In this document: positions 22,716 through 33,693 of the stretch, one piece after another
How the letters are laid out: each line of letters starts with the position of its first letter
Numbering within the stretch: position 1 is the stretch's first letter
Source of the DNA: Leptobrachium leishanense
Taxonomy: Eukaryota > Chordata > Amphibia > Anura > Megophryidae
NCBI GenBank assembly: GCA_009667805.1
Contig: CM019063.1
Location: 350,634,942 to 350,698,941 of the forward strand
Direction: 5' to 3'
Length of the DNA: 64,000 bases
Made by a program: the position numbers and the translations under genes
The notes under the pieces: model-generated
Database searches by the model: none
Told to the model about the DNA's origin: nothing
The model's input: only the letters and a program-made list of their open reading frames with translations

Positions 22716-23204
22716 GTATTTGAAAATACAGATCAGCAGGGATTTGTTTTCAGGCTGCAGCACGTGGAGGCGAGTCTTTGCCGCTGCGGTCTCTGCTAAT
22801 CATGTTCCAGTAGTGTGATGTCAAATCACTGACCCGGAACATATTGCAGAGAGATGCAGCATGGACCTGGGGGATGGAGGAAGCAGTGTGCAGGCAGCGA
22901 CAGTCCACGATGCCTTTAAGTGCTGCAGCCAATGTGAGCAACACGCTGGGCTTATGCTGCCTGCACACTGTCTGATAATGAATGCAGCCCCTCCATCCAG
23001 GAAGTTGTTTCTCTGCTGCAGGAGCGCCGGGGAGGGGCCAGCACGAGCAGCAGCCAGAGCGGCCCTCTGTGTCTGAAATGGGCACGTTAGGCAGCCGCGA
23101 GGCCTCTGGGACCGCGAGGTCTTAGGTAGCCGCCTAACTCGCCTTATTAGAGAGCCGCCACTGATGGTCTCCTGCTTGCCTATAGCAAGATCCTGGGGAG
23201 CTAA
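22716..23204. other. Unassigned GC-rich DNA
   Basis: No supported gene. The stretch ending gccttattagagagccgccactg resembles a DNA-transposon terminus but its partner end is not found. Confidence 0.45.
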
Positions 23205-23662
23205 GTGCAGCCAGTTCCTGGGGAGCACTGAACAGCCAGTTCCTGGGGAGCACTGAACAGCCAGATCCTGAGGAGCACTGAACAGCCAGATCCTGAGGAG
23301 CACTGAACAGCAGCCAGTTCCTGAGGAGCACTGAACAGCAGCCAGTTCCTGAGGAGCACTGAACAGCAGCCAGTTCCTGGGGAGCACTGAACAGCAGCCA
23401 GTTCCTGGGGAGCACTGACAGCAGCCAGTTCCTGGGGAGCACTGACAGCAGCCAGTTCCTGGGGAGCACTGACAGCAGCCAGTTGCTGGGGAGCACTGAC
23501 AGCAGCCAGTTGCTGGAGAGCACTGACAGCAGCCAGTTGCTGGAGAGCACTGACAGCAGCCAGTTGCTGGGGAGCACTGACAGCAGCCAGTTGCTGGGGA
23601 GCACTGACAGCAGCCAGATCCTGGGGAGCACTGACAGCAGCCAGATCCTGGGCAGCACTGAA
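23205..23662. repeat. Minisatellite, ~27-30-bp unit 'cagccagttcctggggagcactga'
   Basis: About sixteen tandem copies; most units are 27 bp (agcagccagttgctggggag cactgac), some 30 bp. Because 27 is a multiple of three, long open frames persist on both strands, but their sequence is a monotonous repeat without a gene context. Confidence 0.93.
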
Positions 23663-23988
23663 CCTATGTGACCTGTGTATATTTGGCTCTGATACTATCC
23701 AGTGCCTCACCGCACGTCCCTGATCTGAAGGGGGCAAGATAGCTTATTAGCATGTGGGTCTGAATGGATTTTGTCTTAAATTATGTACACATCTGTGTTG
23801 CATTATGTAGGCAGGGTTTATGTGGACGTGAACTTCAGTGGGCAGGGTACAAGGGGGCCCCCATGATTTTCTATTGCCCGGGGGCCCCACAAGTTGTCAG
23901 TCCGTCCCTGGCTAAGTCTGTATATAATTTGTCTGGGTCGTATAATAAAGCATGACTTTAAATCACGTTTAAACATGATTAGCAAAAA
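23663..23988. other. Unassigned DNA with a fragment of dispersed repeat 'A'
   Basis: The last ~40 bp (cacgtttaaacatgattagc) match the repeat at 48550-48570. The LTR retrotransposon is inserted in it, and the match resumes after 32287 (ggctcagcaaacagaggtga). Confidence 0.5.
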
Positions 23989-23992
23989 ACAG

Positions 23993-25033
23993 TGTAGCGC
24001 TCACTCCCGGAGGAGCCGCTGAAATTGAACCACGGGTCAGTCTCCCCGCACTAGGGAATAAATATACTCCGGCACCGTTGTGGATTTTATAAATTATATA
24101 GTTTACTAGAATGAATGGCATATAATAGAAAACACGGTTTTCGTAGATATATTTACAGTATTTCGTATTTCGGGAAACGCGCAGCGGAAAAAGAAATACG
24201 AGGCTTCGTATTTCGGGAAAACGCGCATCGGAACAGAAAATATAATGCTTCGAAATTCGAGAAACGCGTATCGGAAAAAAAAGAAATAAGAAACGAATCT
24301 TTAATCCCTTTCGGAGATTAGGAAGTGAGTCCCGCACAGGTTAAGTCCCGGAATGTAAATGTGTGTGTGTATTGTGGTACTATTCAACTGGCCAGTGAAT
24401 TGCTTAAAAGGTGTCTTCGACTAGTCAAGTTGGGGCCCTGTGGGTTTTAGAAACAACAGCAGCGTGCTTTCGTTAATCACAAACGGCCTTGGAGGCCTCT
24501 CACCCATCCGCCAGATTCTTAAGGCTCCGCTGACCTAGGACGTCTCTTCGTTCGATTTTTGACTGGGGTGCCGGCTACTGGATCCGTTGTCTGGCTCTCT
24601 CTGCTCCGGCCGTGACTTGTCCAGCTTACCGCCTGCTCTCCCAATCCGATCGACCTGCGGTACACCTAACTCGGGGTCCTCCGGCTTCCTCAATAGCAGC
24701 TTGGGTAAGATGGTGGATCGCTGGGTCTCCCTCTTGCAGGGCTGAACAACCCAATCTGGGACTCTGATAGGCCGCACCTGCGCTCCGGCCTAGTCACTCT
24801 TGCGTTCTGCAGCACTGCGTCTTGTCTCACTCACTCCCTGGCACGCTCTGCCAGCTATCTCCACGAGGCTCAGGATGTAACGCTGTCTGTCCCTCCCACT
24901 TCCTGTGTCCGCCCGCAAAGTATGCCGGGAAATGTAGTCTCAATGCAAAGTTCAGTGTCTCTCATCACGCTTGTCTCCCTCCGGTGGCCAAAAATAGGTA
25001 CTGCCACGACAAGGATTTAAACACAGCGCTACA
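23993..25033 (-). repeat. 3' LTR of the Gypsy element
   Basis: On the minus strand it runs tgtagcgctgtg ... gagtgagcgctaca, with TG/CA ends and short inverted terminal bases. Preceded by a polypurine tract. Confidence 0.93.
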
Positions 25034-25047
25034 CTCTCCCCCTCCTA
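25034..25047 (-). other. Polypurine tract
   Basis: On the minus strand aggagggggagag directly precedes the 3' LTR, the expected site for priming plus-strand DNA synthesis. Confidence 0.85.
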
Positions 25048-25244
25048 GAACTCTTGGGTCTCTCCAAGGAGGTATGACAGTTGCATTACATTTCAACACA
25101 GTTTAGATAACATACACAGGTTCCGCAGCAAACATACAGTGGGTTAGATACACTTCTTCAAGTTGACTCATGCTTTGGGCTACCTCAGCTAACATAGCAG
25201 ACACTTTGGGCAACCTTCGCACTGTGGTGACGGCCTCTTCAGTG

Positions 25245-27209
25245 CTATGTCCTGGTGAGTCGCTGGGGCGGTCGAACAGAGCGTTTTGGTTCTGGATCAA
25301 TCAGTTCCTCTTCAGGTGGAAGTACTATAGGTGCTGGCTCAGTCCTTCTTTCTGCCACTGGAGCAGACATCTCTTCGGAGTATGATCCCTCCAGTGAAGG
25401 CATAGAACTGTAGTCATAAGATTCGGCTTCAGGAGCTATAGGGATTCCAACAGTCTCAGGAACTTCTAGCTGAAATTCAAGAGCTTCAGGGATTTCTAAC
25501 TGAAATTCAGGAGCTTCAGGCCTCAAATTACTTTCCCACCGTTCAGGAACTGAGACAACCTTTTCAGGCTCCGGTGAACGCATCCAGTCCAAACAAAAAC
25601 TCTCTTCCTCACTGTCCCTTTCGCTCTCTTCGACAACCCGGGTCTGCTGAGACCGAGTAACAGGAGGCAAACGTGGAGCAGGCGGATTCGGCAGAGAAAG
25701 TTCGTCCCCAACTGGTATCCTCACAGCCTCTCTCAAAGGTAACAAATGATTCCGGTGCCAGTTCTTAAGAGGCCCAGCCTTCCCATCCGGCCGGATTTGA
25801 TATACCGGCAGACCCGGCAGTTGCTTGCAGACAATGTATACTTGAGAACTCCATCTATCCGCCAACCTTTGCCTCGCAGCAGCACCCAAGTTCTTCAACA
25901 AAACCCTATCACTGGGTTGCAGATCTTGTATCCGAACTTCATAGTTCCTTTTGTTCCTCTGCTCCCTGTTTCCTGAGGTCAAACGGGCCTGTTCAAACGC
26001 AGAGGCCAGGTTCTTTCGAAGTCGATCCACGTAATTTCTATGGGAAGCTACCAATGTCTGGTCTAAAGATAACCCAAACGCCAAATCAACTGGCAGTCGA
26101 GCTTCTCTTCCGAACATAAGACGGTACGGTGAGTATCCAGTGGCATCACTCTCCGTACTGTTATATGCATGTACCAGAGTAGCTATATGGCGACTCCAAC
26201 TCTGCTTCTCTGTGTTTGACAGTGTCCCCAGCATATTTAGCAGCGTGCGATTAAACCTTTCAGGCTGAGCATCACCTTGAGGGTGATATGGTGTAGTTCG
26301 GGTCTTTTGGATTCCCAATAGTTCCAATAATTGTCCAACAAGTCGGCTTTCAAAGTCTCTACCCTGATCAGAGTGTATTCTCCTTGGTAGGCCGTAGTGA
26401 ACAAAGAACTTCTCCATCAGAACCTTGGCCACTGTCGGAGCGCGTTGGTCTCTTGTGGAAAAAGCTTGGGCGTAACGTGTGAAGTGATCAGTCACTATTA
26501 GAATATTCCCTTGCCCACTAGCATCCGGCTCTAAGCACAGGAAGTCAATGCACACCAAATCCATGGGTCCCTGACTCTGCAGATGGCTCATTGGAGCGGT
26601 TCGGGTCGGTAGGGTCTTCCTCTGAATACACCTCAGACATGAATGACAATAACTTTCCACTTCAGTTCTCCTGCAAGGCCAATAGAACCTGTCTCGCACC
26701 AGCTTAAAAGTTCTTTCAGCACCCAAATGTCCATGCTCATCGTGTAGTGATCGCAGCACACTCTCTCTATGCTTAGTGGGAAGGAACAACTGTTGGGTCT
26801 CTTCAGCGTTAGTTGAGGGGCCCCTTCGGTAGACCACCCCATCCAACATCTTCAACCGTTCCCACTCTTTGTAGACCAATCTGGCTCCATCTGGGGAATT
26901 TGTCAGCAGAATTTCCCGCTGGTTCGCAGTTAGGAGCTTTATGGTCAATGCAATTAAAGGGTCTCTGGCCTGATCCGCTTTCAGGTCCTGTTTGGAAAAG
27001 GTAGGTAGACTTTCATCCCTCAATTGTGTAGGATTGCAGTAGAACTCAGGAACAGCCGCAGCCATGACTCCTATGGCCTCTGCTTCAATCCCTCCCTTGA
27101 CTCGGCGCTCTGCTCCTTGACACAAAGCTTGTACCCCGTCTGGAGTTAACTGAGTCCATTCTGTAGTGTAGGGTCTTCTCGATAAAGCATCAGCATCTCG
27201 ATTATTCAC
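25245..27209 (-). pseudogene. Gypsy pol 3' part: integrase with C-terminal extension
   Basis: 654 residues open. It starts inside the end of RNase H (NNRDADALSRRP), followed by the H2C2 zinc-binding domain (HDEHGHLGAER ... CHSCLRC) and the integrase core. Catalytic residues are visible: D222 in VCIDFLCLE, D281 in HSDQGRDF and E317 in PERFNRTL, which keeps the D,D35E spacing. A GPY/F-like module (RVLLKN ... RWSSQVYIV) follows, then ~150 acidic, Pro/Glu-rich residues ending RPPQRLTRT. This portion is intact, but it is cut off from upstream pol by a frameshift near 27240, so the copy cannot make a normal polyprotein. Confidence 0.93.
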
Positions 27210-28130
27210 CCCAGGGCGATACTTTCAGGCTGAACCGAAACCCTGACAGAGCGGCCAACCACAGTGTGTCCCGTTGCGTCCAGTTTCGCAGTTGTAAGGA
27301 TATAGGTAAGAGGATTGTCATCCGTCTTTATCACAAACTCGGCTCCATACAGATAGTCCTTTAACTTGTCTACCACTGCCCACTTTAAGGCTAGGAACTC
27401 CAACTTGTGGGTAGGATAGTTCTTCTCTGAAGGCATAAGACTCCGGCTCACGTACGCTACAGGCCTCAGTAGTCCACCATACTCCTGATACAGGACTCCT
27501 CCTAAACCTTCTCTGCTGGCATCCACATGTAACTCATACGGCTTGTGAGGGTCCGCGTAGGCCAAGACAGGAGCTTGAGTTAGACTCTCTTTCAGCTTCA
27601 AGAAAGCACCTTCACATTGACTAGTCCATTCGCCCTGTATGGACTCTCGAGCTTTCCTTGGTCCTGGAGCGGACGGGTTTCGGTCAGAGGCCTTGCAGCC
27701 TTCTTCGGTACTTTCCTTCCGTAGGAGTTTGTTCAGTGGTTGAGCTATTTTCGCGAATCCTCCTACAAATCTTCGATAATATGAACAGAACCCCAAGAAA
27801 GATCTAAGTTCAGTGACGTTTCGAGGTCTAGGCCAGGAAGCTACGGCCTCCAACTTCAGAGGATCTGTCTAAACACCTTCTGCTGAGACCACATGTCCCA
27901 GATATGTAACGGACGGCAGACAGAATTGGCATTTCTCCAGAGACAGTTTCAATCCCTCTTCATGGAGCCTCTTCAAAACCTTCTCCAAACGTTGCTCGTG
28001 TTCTTCCAGAGTCTTCCCGAACACTATTATGTCATCCAGGTACACTAACACTTCGATCAGATTCATGTCCCCAACTGTCTTCTCCATTAACCATTGGAAC
28101 GTGGCTGGAGCCCCGTAAGGCCTTGAGGCA
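27206..28130 (-). pseudogene. Gypsy pol: reverse transcriptase C-part and RNase H
   Basis: The segment 28087-27869 carries the RT catalytic block VYLDDIIVF and thumb sequence (KCQFCLPSVTYLGHVVS), then meets an in-frame TAG at 27869. The same frame continues with the connection ([18 protein letters not shown]) and RNase H ([39 protein letters not shown]) to 27206, where the reading shifts out of frame before the RNase H end. These lesions are separate from the upstream frameshift near 28125. Confidence 0.9.
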
Positions 28131-29181
28131 TTCGGTTGAATTCAAAGAACCCCAGTGGACAGATGAACGCAGTTTTCTCTTTGTCTTCGGGATGTATTGG
28201 TATCTGGTGATACCCGCTTCGCAGGTCTAGTACACTAAACCATTTTGTTCCAGACAAACACTGTAAGGCATCTTCTATCCGAGGAGTAGCATATTGGTCT
28301 GGGATGGTTCTCCAATTCAGCGTGCGATAGTCTATGCATAGGCGGACAGAACCATTCTTCTTCCGGACCATCACTATTGGAGATGCGTATGGGCTCCTGG
28401 ACTCTTGAATCACCTTGGTTCTTTGCAATTCATTCAGCTGTTCTCGCAGATCATCCAAGTCTCCCAGCGGAACTCGCCTTGACCTTTCACGAAACAGCTT
28501 GTCTTCTTGTAATCGAATGCGGTGCTCAGTACTTTTAGCTAGGCCTACGTCGAACTCATCTTTCGAGAACAATTCTCTCCACTTTAGAACTTGAGACTGA
28601 AGACGTTTCTTCCACTCGGATGAAATGGGAGCGTCCTTGGGGTAGAATCTTTCATCTGGAATCTCTTTATCCACTCCCCCTCCTAAATCGGTAGGAGAGA
28701 GGGGCGTAGCGGACGCTACTTGCCCGATAGGCATTCGTGCTTTAAGGACTACTGGAGAATCAGACACATTGCACACGCTGACTGAGACTCTTCCTCGTGT
28801 TCTTTTCAGAGCTTTAGTGGAGATTATTTCAGGGATTACTTCGACTCCGGTTTCACTCCCATGATTAAAATCGGTTTCCAGCACCACATAGGGGCCTGGT
28901 TGCGATCCGTTCAACTTGACTGAAGCCCGGAAGCTCGCCACTTCTCCAGCTTGTAGAACCTTCTCTGTTCCTTCTAATCTCCATAGTCGCCCCACTTCGG
29001 CAGGTGCCTTCTGTTCTTCCACCATCCTCTGATAGACTAGACGTAACATTGGGTGTACTCCTTGGGTAGAACCTTCTTCCAATACGATAGGTGTCAGGAG
29101 ACGCCGCACCAAATCAGTGTTTGTCCCCACTATCATGGAACTTCTGTTGGCACCTGAGGGTCGAGGACACACAATGGCCAA
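28087..29181 (-). pseudogene. Gypsy pol: reverse transcriptase N-part
   Basis: Contains the linker after protease and the RT fingers/palm: KVIQESRSPYASPIVMVRKK, SVRLCIDYRTLN, FSVLDLRSGYHQIPI and FFEFNRMPQGL. The conserved MPQG block is followed by a frame change, so the catalytic YLDD lies in another frame. It is also one frame away from the protease upstream. Confidence 0.9.
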
Positions 29182-29185
29182 TGCA

Positions 29186-29689
29186 TCACAGCCTCCGGAC
29201 TGTCTGATGACTTCGGTTTCCGATCTCCAACTTCACCTGTAGATACCAGTCATAAGGGAGTTTCTCAGTTCCGATACCCCAGATTTCCAGATCCTTCAAT
29301 TTCTGTAGGGGAATGTGCTTCAAGTGTTTCTCGTAGAAGTCTCGGTAGATCAATGTCACCTGAGCCCCTGAATCCAACAGGGCTTTAGTGTAGACTCCCT
29401 CCACTTGGATTGGCACAATAGGAGAAGGAACTATCAGTTGATCAGGAAACTTGGTGGCGGTATCCGGACACTTAGACCCAGTTTGCTGTACCCTGGCCTT
29501 CTTCTTGGCCCGTGTAGGCTTTGGGTGTGCATTGCCTCCCCATGACGTAGGTCCGGATGCTAAGGGAGTGACTCTTTCAGTCCTGGCAGGTTCAGCAGTT
29601 GGCCCGACTTTGGGCCCTCTCGCCCTCTTAGTCCTGGCTTGATTTTTGGAGCGGGTTTCAACCTTCGGGCACCTAGGTTGCTCCTTCAC
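29186..29689 (-). pseudogene. Gypsy aspartic protease region
   Basis: The frame opens in -1 relative to gag and has no ATG at its beginning, consistent with synthesis by frameshifting out of gag. A basic, Pro/Lys-rich linker (~100 residues) precedes the protease catalytic motif ALLDSGAQVTLI. It ends at a stop before the family's usual ILG block, because of a shift near 29186. Confidence 0.85.
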
Positions 29690-29710
29690 TTGTGCCCTCT
29701 GGCGTTTCCC
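29648..29710 (-). promoter_or_regulatory. -1 ribosomal frameshift signal between gag and pro
   Basis: On the minus strand the heptamer GGGAAAC (29704-29710) sits in the gag frame as G GGA AAC, seven codons before the gag stop, the classical X XXY YYZ arrangement. A 6-nt spacer follows, then GGGCAC (29692-29697) complementary to GTGCCC (29667-29672). Within the loop GGAGC (29680-29684) can pair with GCTCC (29648-29652), giving a possible H-type pseudoknot. An alternative hairpin CAACCT/AGGTTG competes with it. A -1 slip here enters exactly the protease frame. Confidence 0.8.
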
Positions 29711-30450
29711 GCCGGTGAGGTAGATAACAGTCCTTCTAAGGCTTTTAACAGCTCCTCAACTCTATTCCCTTCAGGCTTTCGGCCTTTGCATTGTGCGCGG
29801 AAGTGGCCCATTTCTCCACAACCGAAACATCTCTTCTTAGAAAGTGGAGACGCAGTCGCCTGCTGTGATTCGGTTAAAGGACCTTGGCTAGACGCCACAG
29901 CTACTCCGGTTGTTTGCATACCTGTTAGGAACTTCTGCATCTCTGCCTGCATCTCTGTCACCTTCATCAATACTCGGCACAGTTCCGCGTGCGCCTGTTG
30001 CAATTCAGCTTGAGCTTCTTGTACTTTCTTAACAGTTTTGTGCAACTCACCACGTTCAGAGAGGTTTAATTCTTTGGCAGCCCTCTCTGTGGATTTAAAA
30101 GTAATCAGATGCTCTTGCTGGTCCCCGTCGGATCCGTAAGTATCCAGCGAGTCGCTTTCAGGCTGCAAACCGTCGTTATGCCTCACAGGTTGTGCGTAAG
30201 CTCTTTCCCCTTGCCTGAAGGATTTTTCTTCCAGCAAAGCCTCCTCCTCTCTGACAGCTCGGATCAGTTCTAGGTACTTCAGTTCTTGATTACCTGCTCT
30301 GCTTCTCAGCTGCAGCATCACTGGATCTAGAGGTTGAGAGCCCCTCAGGATCTGTTTTATTCGAATCTTATCCACTTCGGCCGGTTCGGCCCCTTTCTTG
30401 AGGAGTATCTGGTGCAGAATCTTATCTAGGCGCCTCATGTATTCGGTCAT
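29686..30450 (-). pseudogene. Gypsy gag C-part (nucleocapsid)
   Basis: In the same frame as the upstream gag segment but separated from it by a TAG at 30484-30486. It includes the end of the capsid-like region (RMTEYMRRLDKILHQIL), a probable coiled coil (~135-175), and a CCHC zinc knuckle (CFGCGEMGHFRAQC) that would bind RNA. It ends at the frameshift signal. Confidence 0.88.
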
Positions 30451-30483
30451 TCTCTCACCTCTCCGCTGGTAGGTGTGTTCATA

Positions 30484-31233
30484 CTAATATACAAGCTCTG
30501 CAGCCTTTTCTGTTCGCCCAAAAACTTCCTCCAGAACGTTTAAATAATCTAAAGCAGTATAGTCTTTCCTACTCAGTTTTAGGTTTCTCACCGCTTCTGA
30601 CGCAGGTCCCTTTAAACTCTCGGTGATCCTTTGCTTTTTCTGGGCTTCAGGGACGTCCCACTCATCCAGAGCCTGCATCGCCTGTTCCACCCATTCTTCA
30701 AAGGTTTCTTCTCCCGCCGGAGTTGGTAGGTTTCCTGTAAAATTTCTCAACCGTCGATAACCGAAGTTAGTGTACGGAGGGCTTGTTCTCTGACACTTAG
30801 CCAGCAAATCTCCAATAGCCACTATGAATTCAGGCCCGATCATGGCCAACGGACTGGGCGCAGAAACACTTGCGGATTCGCCACGTGGCGCACTTGGCTG
30901 AATCAGTTGGACTTCCACCTCATCGGTCAGCTTCACGCTCGTTCCCTGAAAGCACACTGGAACACCCTTTCTCCATTCAAAAAGAACATACGTGTGAGAG
31001 GTATCTGTGTTCTTTTTAATGTCCAGGATTAACCCCCGATGATCTGGTGTCAGTGCAGCCACGGCCTGGCGAATCTGATCTTCGGCCCAAGTGTCTGAGA
31101 GAATATCCATGACTATACAACATTCTAACTGACCACTGTGCTCCCCACACCATTCGGCAACAGTGTCTGGATCCATATTTAACCCTTTAGATGCGGTTTT
31201 TCCAGAGACTGGATCCCGGAAACGAGCCCCCAC
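30484..31233 (-). pseudogene. Gypsy gag N-part, PNMA-like
   Basis: 249 residues ending at a premature TAG. The N-terminus (WCGEHSGQLECCIVMDIL, DHRGLILDIKK) and the capsid part (FTGNLPTPAGEETFEEWVEQ, ESLKGPASEAVRNLK, LEEVFG) follow the same order and spacing as the PNMA family of domesticated vertebrate gag proteins; the similarity was recognised by eye. The best start may be MDPDTVAEW at 31174 rather than the upstream Met-type start, since PNMA proteins begin near that motif. Confidence 0.85.
31213..31232 (-). other. Primer binding site, tRNA-Pro-like
   Basis: Two bases after the 5' LTR the minus strand reads tggggGCTCGT then TTCCGGGAT. The first 11 bases match the tRNA-Pro primer site used by gammaretroviruses, and the rest matches after two extra T residues. 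Confidence 0.7.
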
Positions 31234-31234
31234 G

Positions 31235-32283
31235 TGAAGCGCTCACTCCCAGAGGAGCCGCTGAAATTGAACCACGGGTCAGTCTCCCCGTACTAGGGAA
31301 TAAATATACTCCGGCACCGTTGTGGATTTTATAAATTATATAGTTTACTAGAATGAATGGCATATAATAGATAACACGGTGTTCGTAGATATATTTACAG
31401 TATTTCGTATTTCGGGAAACGCGCAGCGGAAAAAGAAATATGAGGCTTCGTATTTCGGGAAAACGCGCATCGGAACAGAAAATATAATGCTTCGAAATTC
31501 GAGAAACGCGCATCGGAAAAAAAAGAAATAAGACACGAATCTTTAATCCCTTTCGGAGATTAGGAAGTGAGTCCCGCACAGGTTAAGTCCCGGAATGTAA
31601 ATGTGTGTGTGTATTGTGGTACCCGGGTACTATTCAACTGGCCAGTGAATTGCTTAAAAGGTGTCTTCGACTAGTCAAGTTGGGGCCCTGTGGGTTTTAG
31701 AAACAACAGCAGCGTGCTTTCATTAATCACAAACGGCCTTGGAGGCCTCTCACCCATCCGCCAGATTCTTAAGGATCCGCTGACCCAGGACATCTCTCCG
31801 TTCGATTTTTGACTGGGGTGCCGGCTACTGGATCCATTGTCTGGCTCTCTCTGCTCCGGCCGTGACTTGTCCAGCTTACCGCCTGCTCTCCCAATCCGAT
31901 CGACCTGCGGTACACCTAACTCGGGGACCTCCGGCTTCCTCAATAGCAGCTTGGGTAAGATGGTGGATCGCTGGGTCTCCCTCTTGCAGGGCTGAACAAC
32001 CCGATCTGGGACTCTGATAGGCCGCACCTGCGCTCCGGCCTAGTCACTCTTGCGTTCTGCAGCACTGCGTCTTGTCTCACTCACTCCCTGGCGCGCTCTG
32101 CCAGCTATCTCCACGAGGCTCAGGATGTAACACTGTCTGTCCCACCCACTTCCTGTGTCCGCCCGCAAAGTAGGCCAGGAAATGTAGTCTCAATGCAAAG
32201 TTCAGTGTCTCTCATCACGCTTGTCTCCCTCCGGTGGCCAAAAATAGGTACTGCCACGACAAGGATTTAAACACAGCGCTACA
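31235..32283 (-). repeat. 5' LTR of the Gypsy element
   Basis: Matches 23993-25033 throughout, with an extra 8 bp (ccgggtac) at ~31622-31632 and one terminal change (tgaagcg against tgtagcg). Confidence 0.93.
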
Positions 32284-32942
32284 ACAGTAACAATTGGCTC
32301 AGCAAACAGAGGTGAAAGGGTTCAACAGCGAAGGAGTTAAAAAAAAACAACATTTCTAAGAAGTCCCAAAAAATCCAAAGGAATCTATAAATAAAAAGGA
32401 TCTTTGCTGAAAATGTAAAGAATAAACGGTTTAATAAAAAAAGATAATATTTTTTATATTGAATCCTATGGGATTCGCCCAATAAAACCTGTCAAACTGT
32501 ATCTCCAAAAATTCAATTTATTGAATAACCCCTATTGAGTAAAATATTTTGCTAACTAAACATAGAAGAGAAAAACAAAGTACATGCAGGGCTGGATTTA
32601 TAACTAGGCAGAGTAGGCAAGTGTTTACAGGTGTCTGCCACAAGGGGGCGCCTTGCTGGGTAAAAAATATATAGATTTTTTTTACATTTTACAATAATTT
32701 AGACCAATGTATCTCTGGAGCCCTAAGGGCTAGTGAGCCATGAGGTGTCATTGGAAAGGCCTTTCCAGTGATACCAAATATAACCAGGTTAGACTTATGT
32801 AAAAAGTATCAAAATAATAATGTGCTAACTCACCTTCTCATTTCCCACACTGCCAGCAAGTGTGGAACTGATGATGCAACGCATTGTTTCATTGACAACT
32901 TAAACCGTGGCACTGCAGTAAGTATAGACAGGAGACGCACAG
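32284..32942. repeat. Degraded repeats: remainder of repeat 'A' and a diverged cagggttattca-type element
   Basis: 32284-32335 continues the repeat in which the LTR element lies. 32390-32535 (gaataaacggtttaat, tcctatgggattcgcc, ttgaataacccct) resembles the reverse of the 47606-48529 family. The rest (32580-32760) is unassigned. Confidence 0.55.
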
Positions 32943-33122
32943 GGTTATTTACAGAGCAGTGAAAAGCAGGAGAATGATTGGAGAATGGAAAATTCTAGGT
33001 CAAAATAGCCAATTTGGAAAGTGAGATAAATGGGAGAATTTTTATGGTTTGGCTATTTTGACCTAGAATTTTCCATTCTCCAGTCATTCTCCTGCTTTTC
33101 ACCGCTCTCTGAATAACCCTGT
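32943..33122. mobile_element. Fold-back MITE with cagggttatt ends (copy 2)
   Basis: Near-identical in arms and centre to 3691-3872 (gaaaagcaggagaatgat, ttctaggtcaaaatagcc, cgctctctgaataaccctg). Confidence 0.85.
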
Positions 33123-33693
33123 ATGGAACCTTACATCTCTGAATTGTACACAGCACAATATTAATTGAGGTGTCATTGGAAAGGTCAGAGTCTGGTCTTT
33201 ACAATGATACCAAACATGATCAAAATGTGTACAAATAAAAAAATAAAAGTAAATGCTAATTTTTTTTCTCTGTTCTATGGCAGAGACAATATATGCTTTT
33301 GCATATAAAAAAAACAATGCCACTGCACTAACTCAGCTAAGGCAACCAATTCTGTCCCTTCTTTTGATGTGAGCACAGAGAGAAGCAGTTTCAGTTTTTT
33401 AAATTCTCTTTTTTTAGCTTGCCCCAAAACAAAAATCATTTTGGCATGTATCCTTTTTTTTTAGTGTGTGTGTGTTGAGGCGGGTGCTCCACATTAATGC
33501 CTACAGACTCCAGAGATGCAAATTTTGCCCTGAGTACATGTAAGATTTCAGCAACATAAAATAAACAAAATAAGAACATTTCTTTTTTTGTTGGTAGTGG
33601 CCTGTTAATGCACTAGGGTTGGTGTTACCCGGTGCGGTAACTCATGGTGTCACCCCCCCCCCCGAGTTTTACGGTTTCTTTTTTTAACTACTC
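33123..33693. other. No recognisable feature
   Basis: AT-rich sequence with homopolymer runs. The end (ttacccggtgcggtaactca) resembles repeat tails at 11950 and 54090. Confidence 0.45.

Larger units (their letters stand above)
23993..32283 (-). mobile_element. Ty3/Gypsy LTR retrotransposon with PNMA-like gag
   Basis: Two ~1.04-kb LTRs (23993-25033 and 31235-32283) bound an internal region carrying gag, protease, reverse transcriptase, RNase H and integrase in Gypsy order (integrase last), all on the minus strand. The 4-bp direct repeat acag flanks the element (23989-23992, 32284-32287). By eye the LTRs differ at about 22 positions plus one 8-bp indel, roughly 2%, so the insertion is not very recent. 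The copy is defective: one in-frame stop in gag, and a frameshift between PR and RT, a frameshift in RT, a stop before the RT connection, and a frameshift in RNase H. Confidence 0.95.

Noticed and set aside
21327..22763. 478-residue Leu/Ser/Pro-rich open frame on the minus strand
   Set aside because: It is the translation of a GA-rich minisatellite; frames on the opposite strand are equally open.
23134..23737. LLSVLPSNW/LAAVSAPQQ repeat proteins
   Set aside because: A 27-bp unit keeps frames open; no gene context and repeat-only composition.
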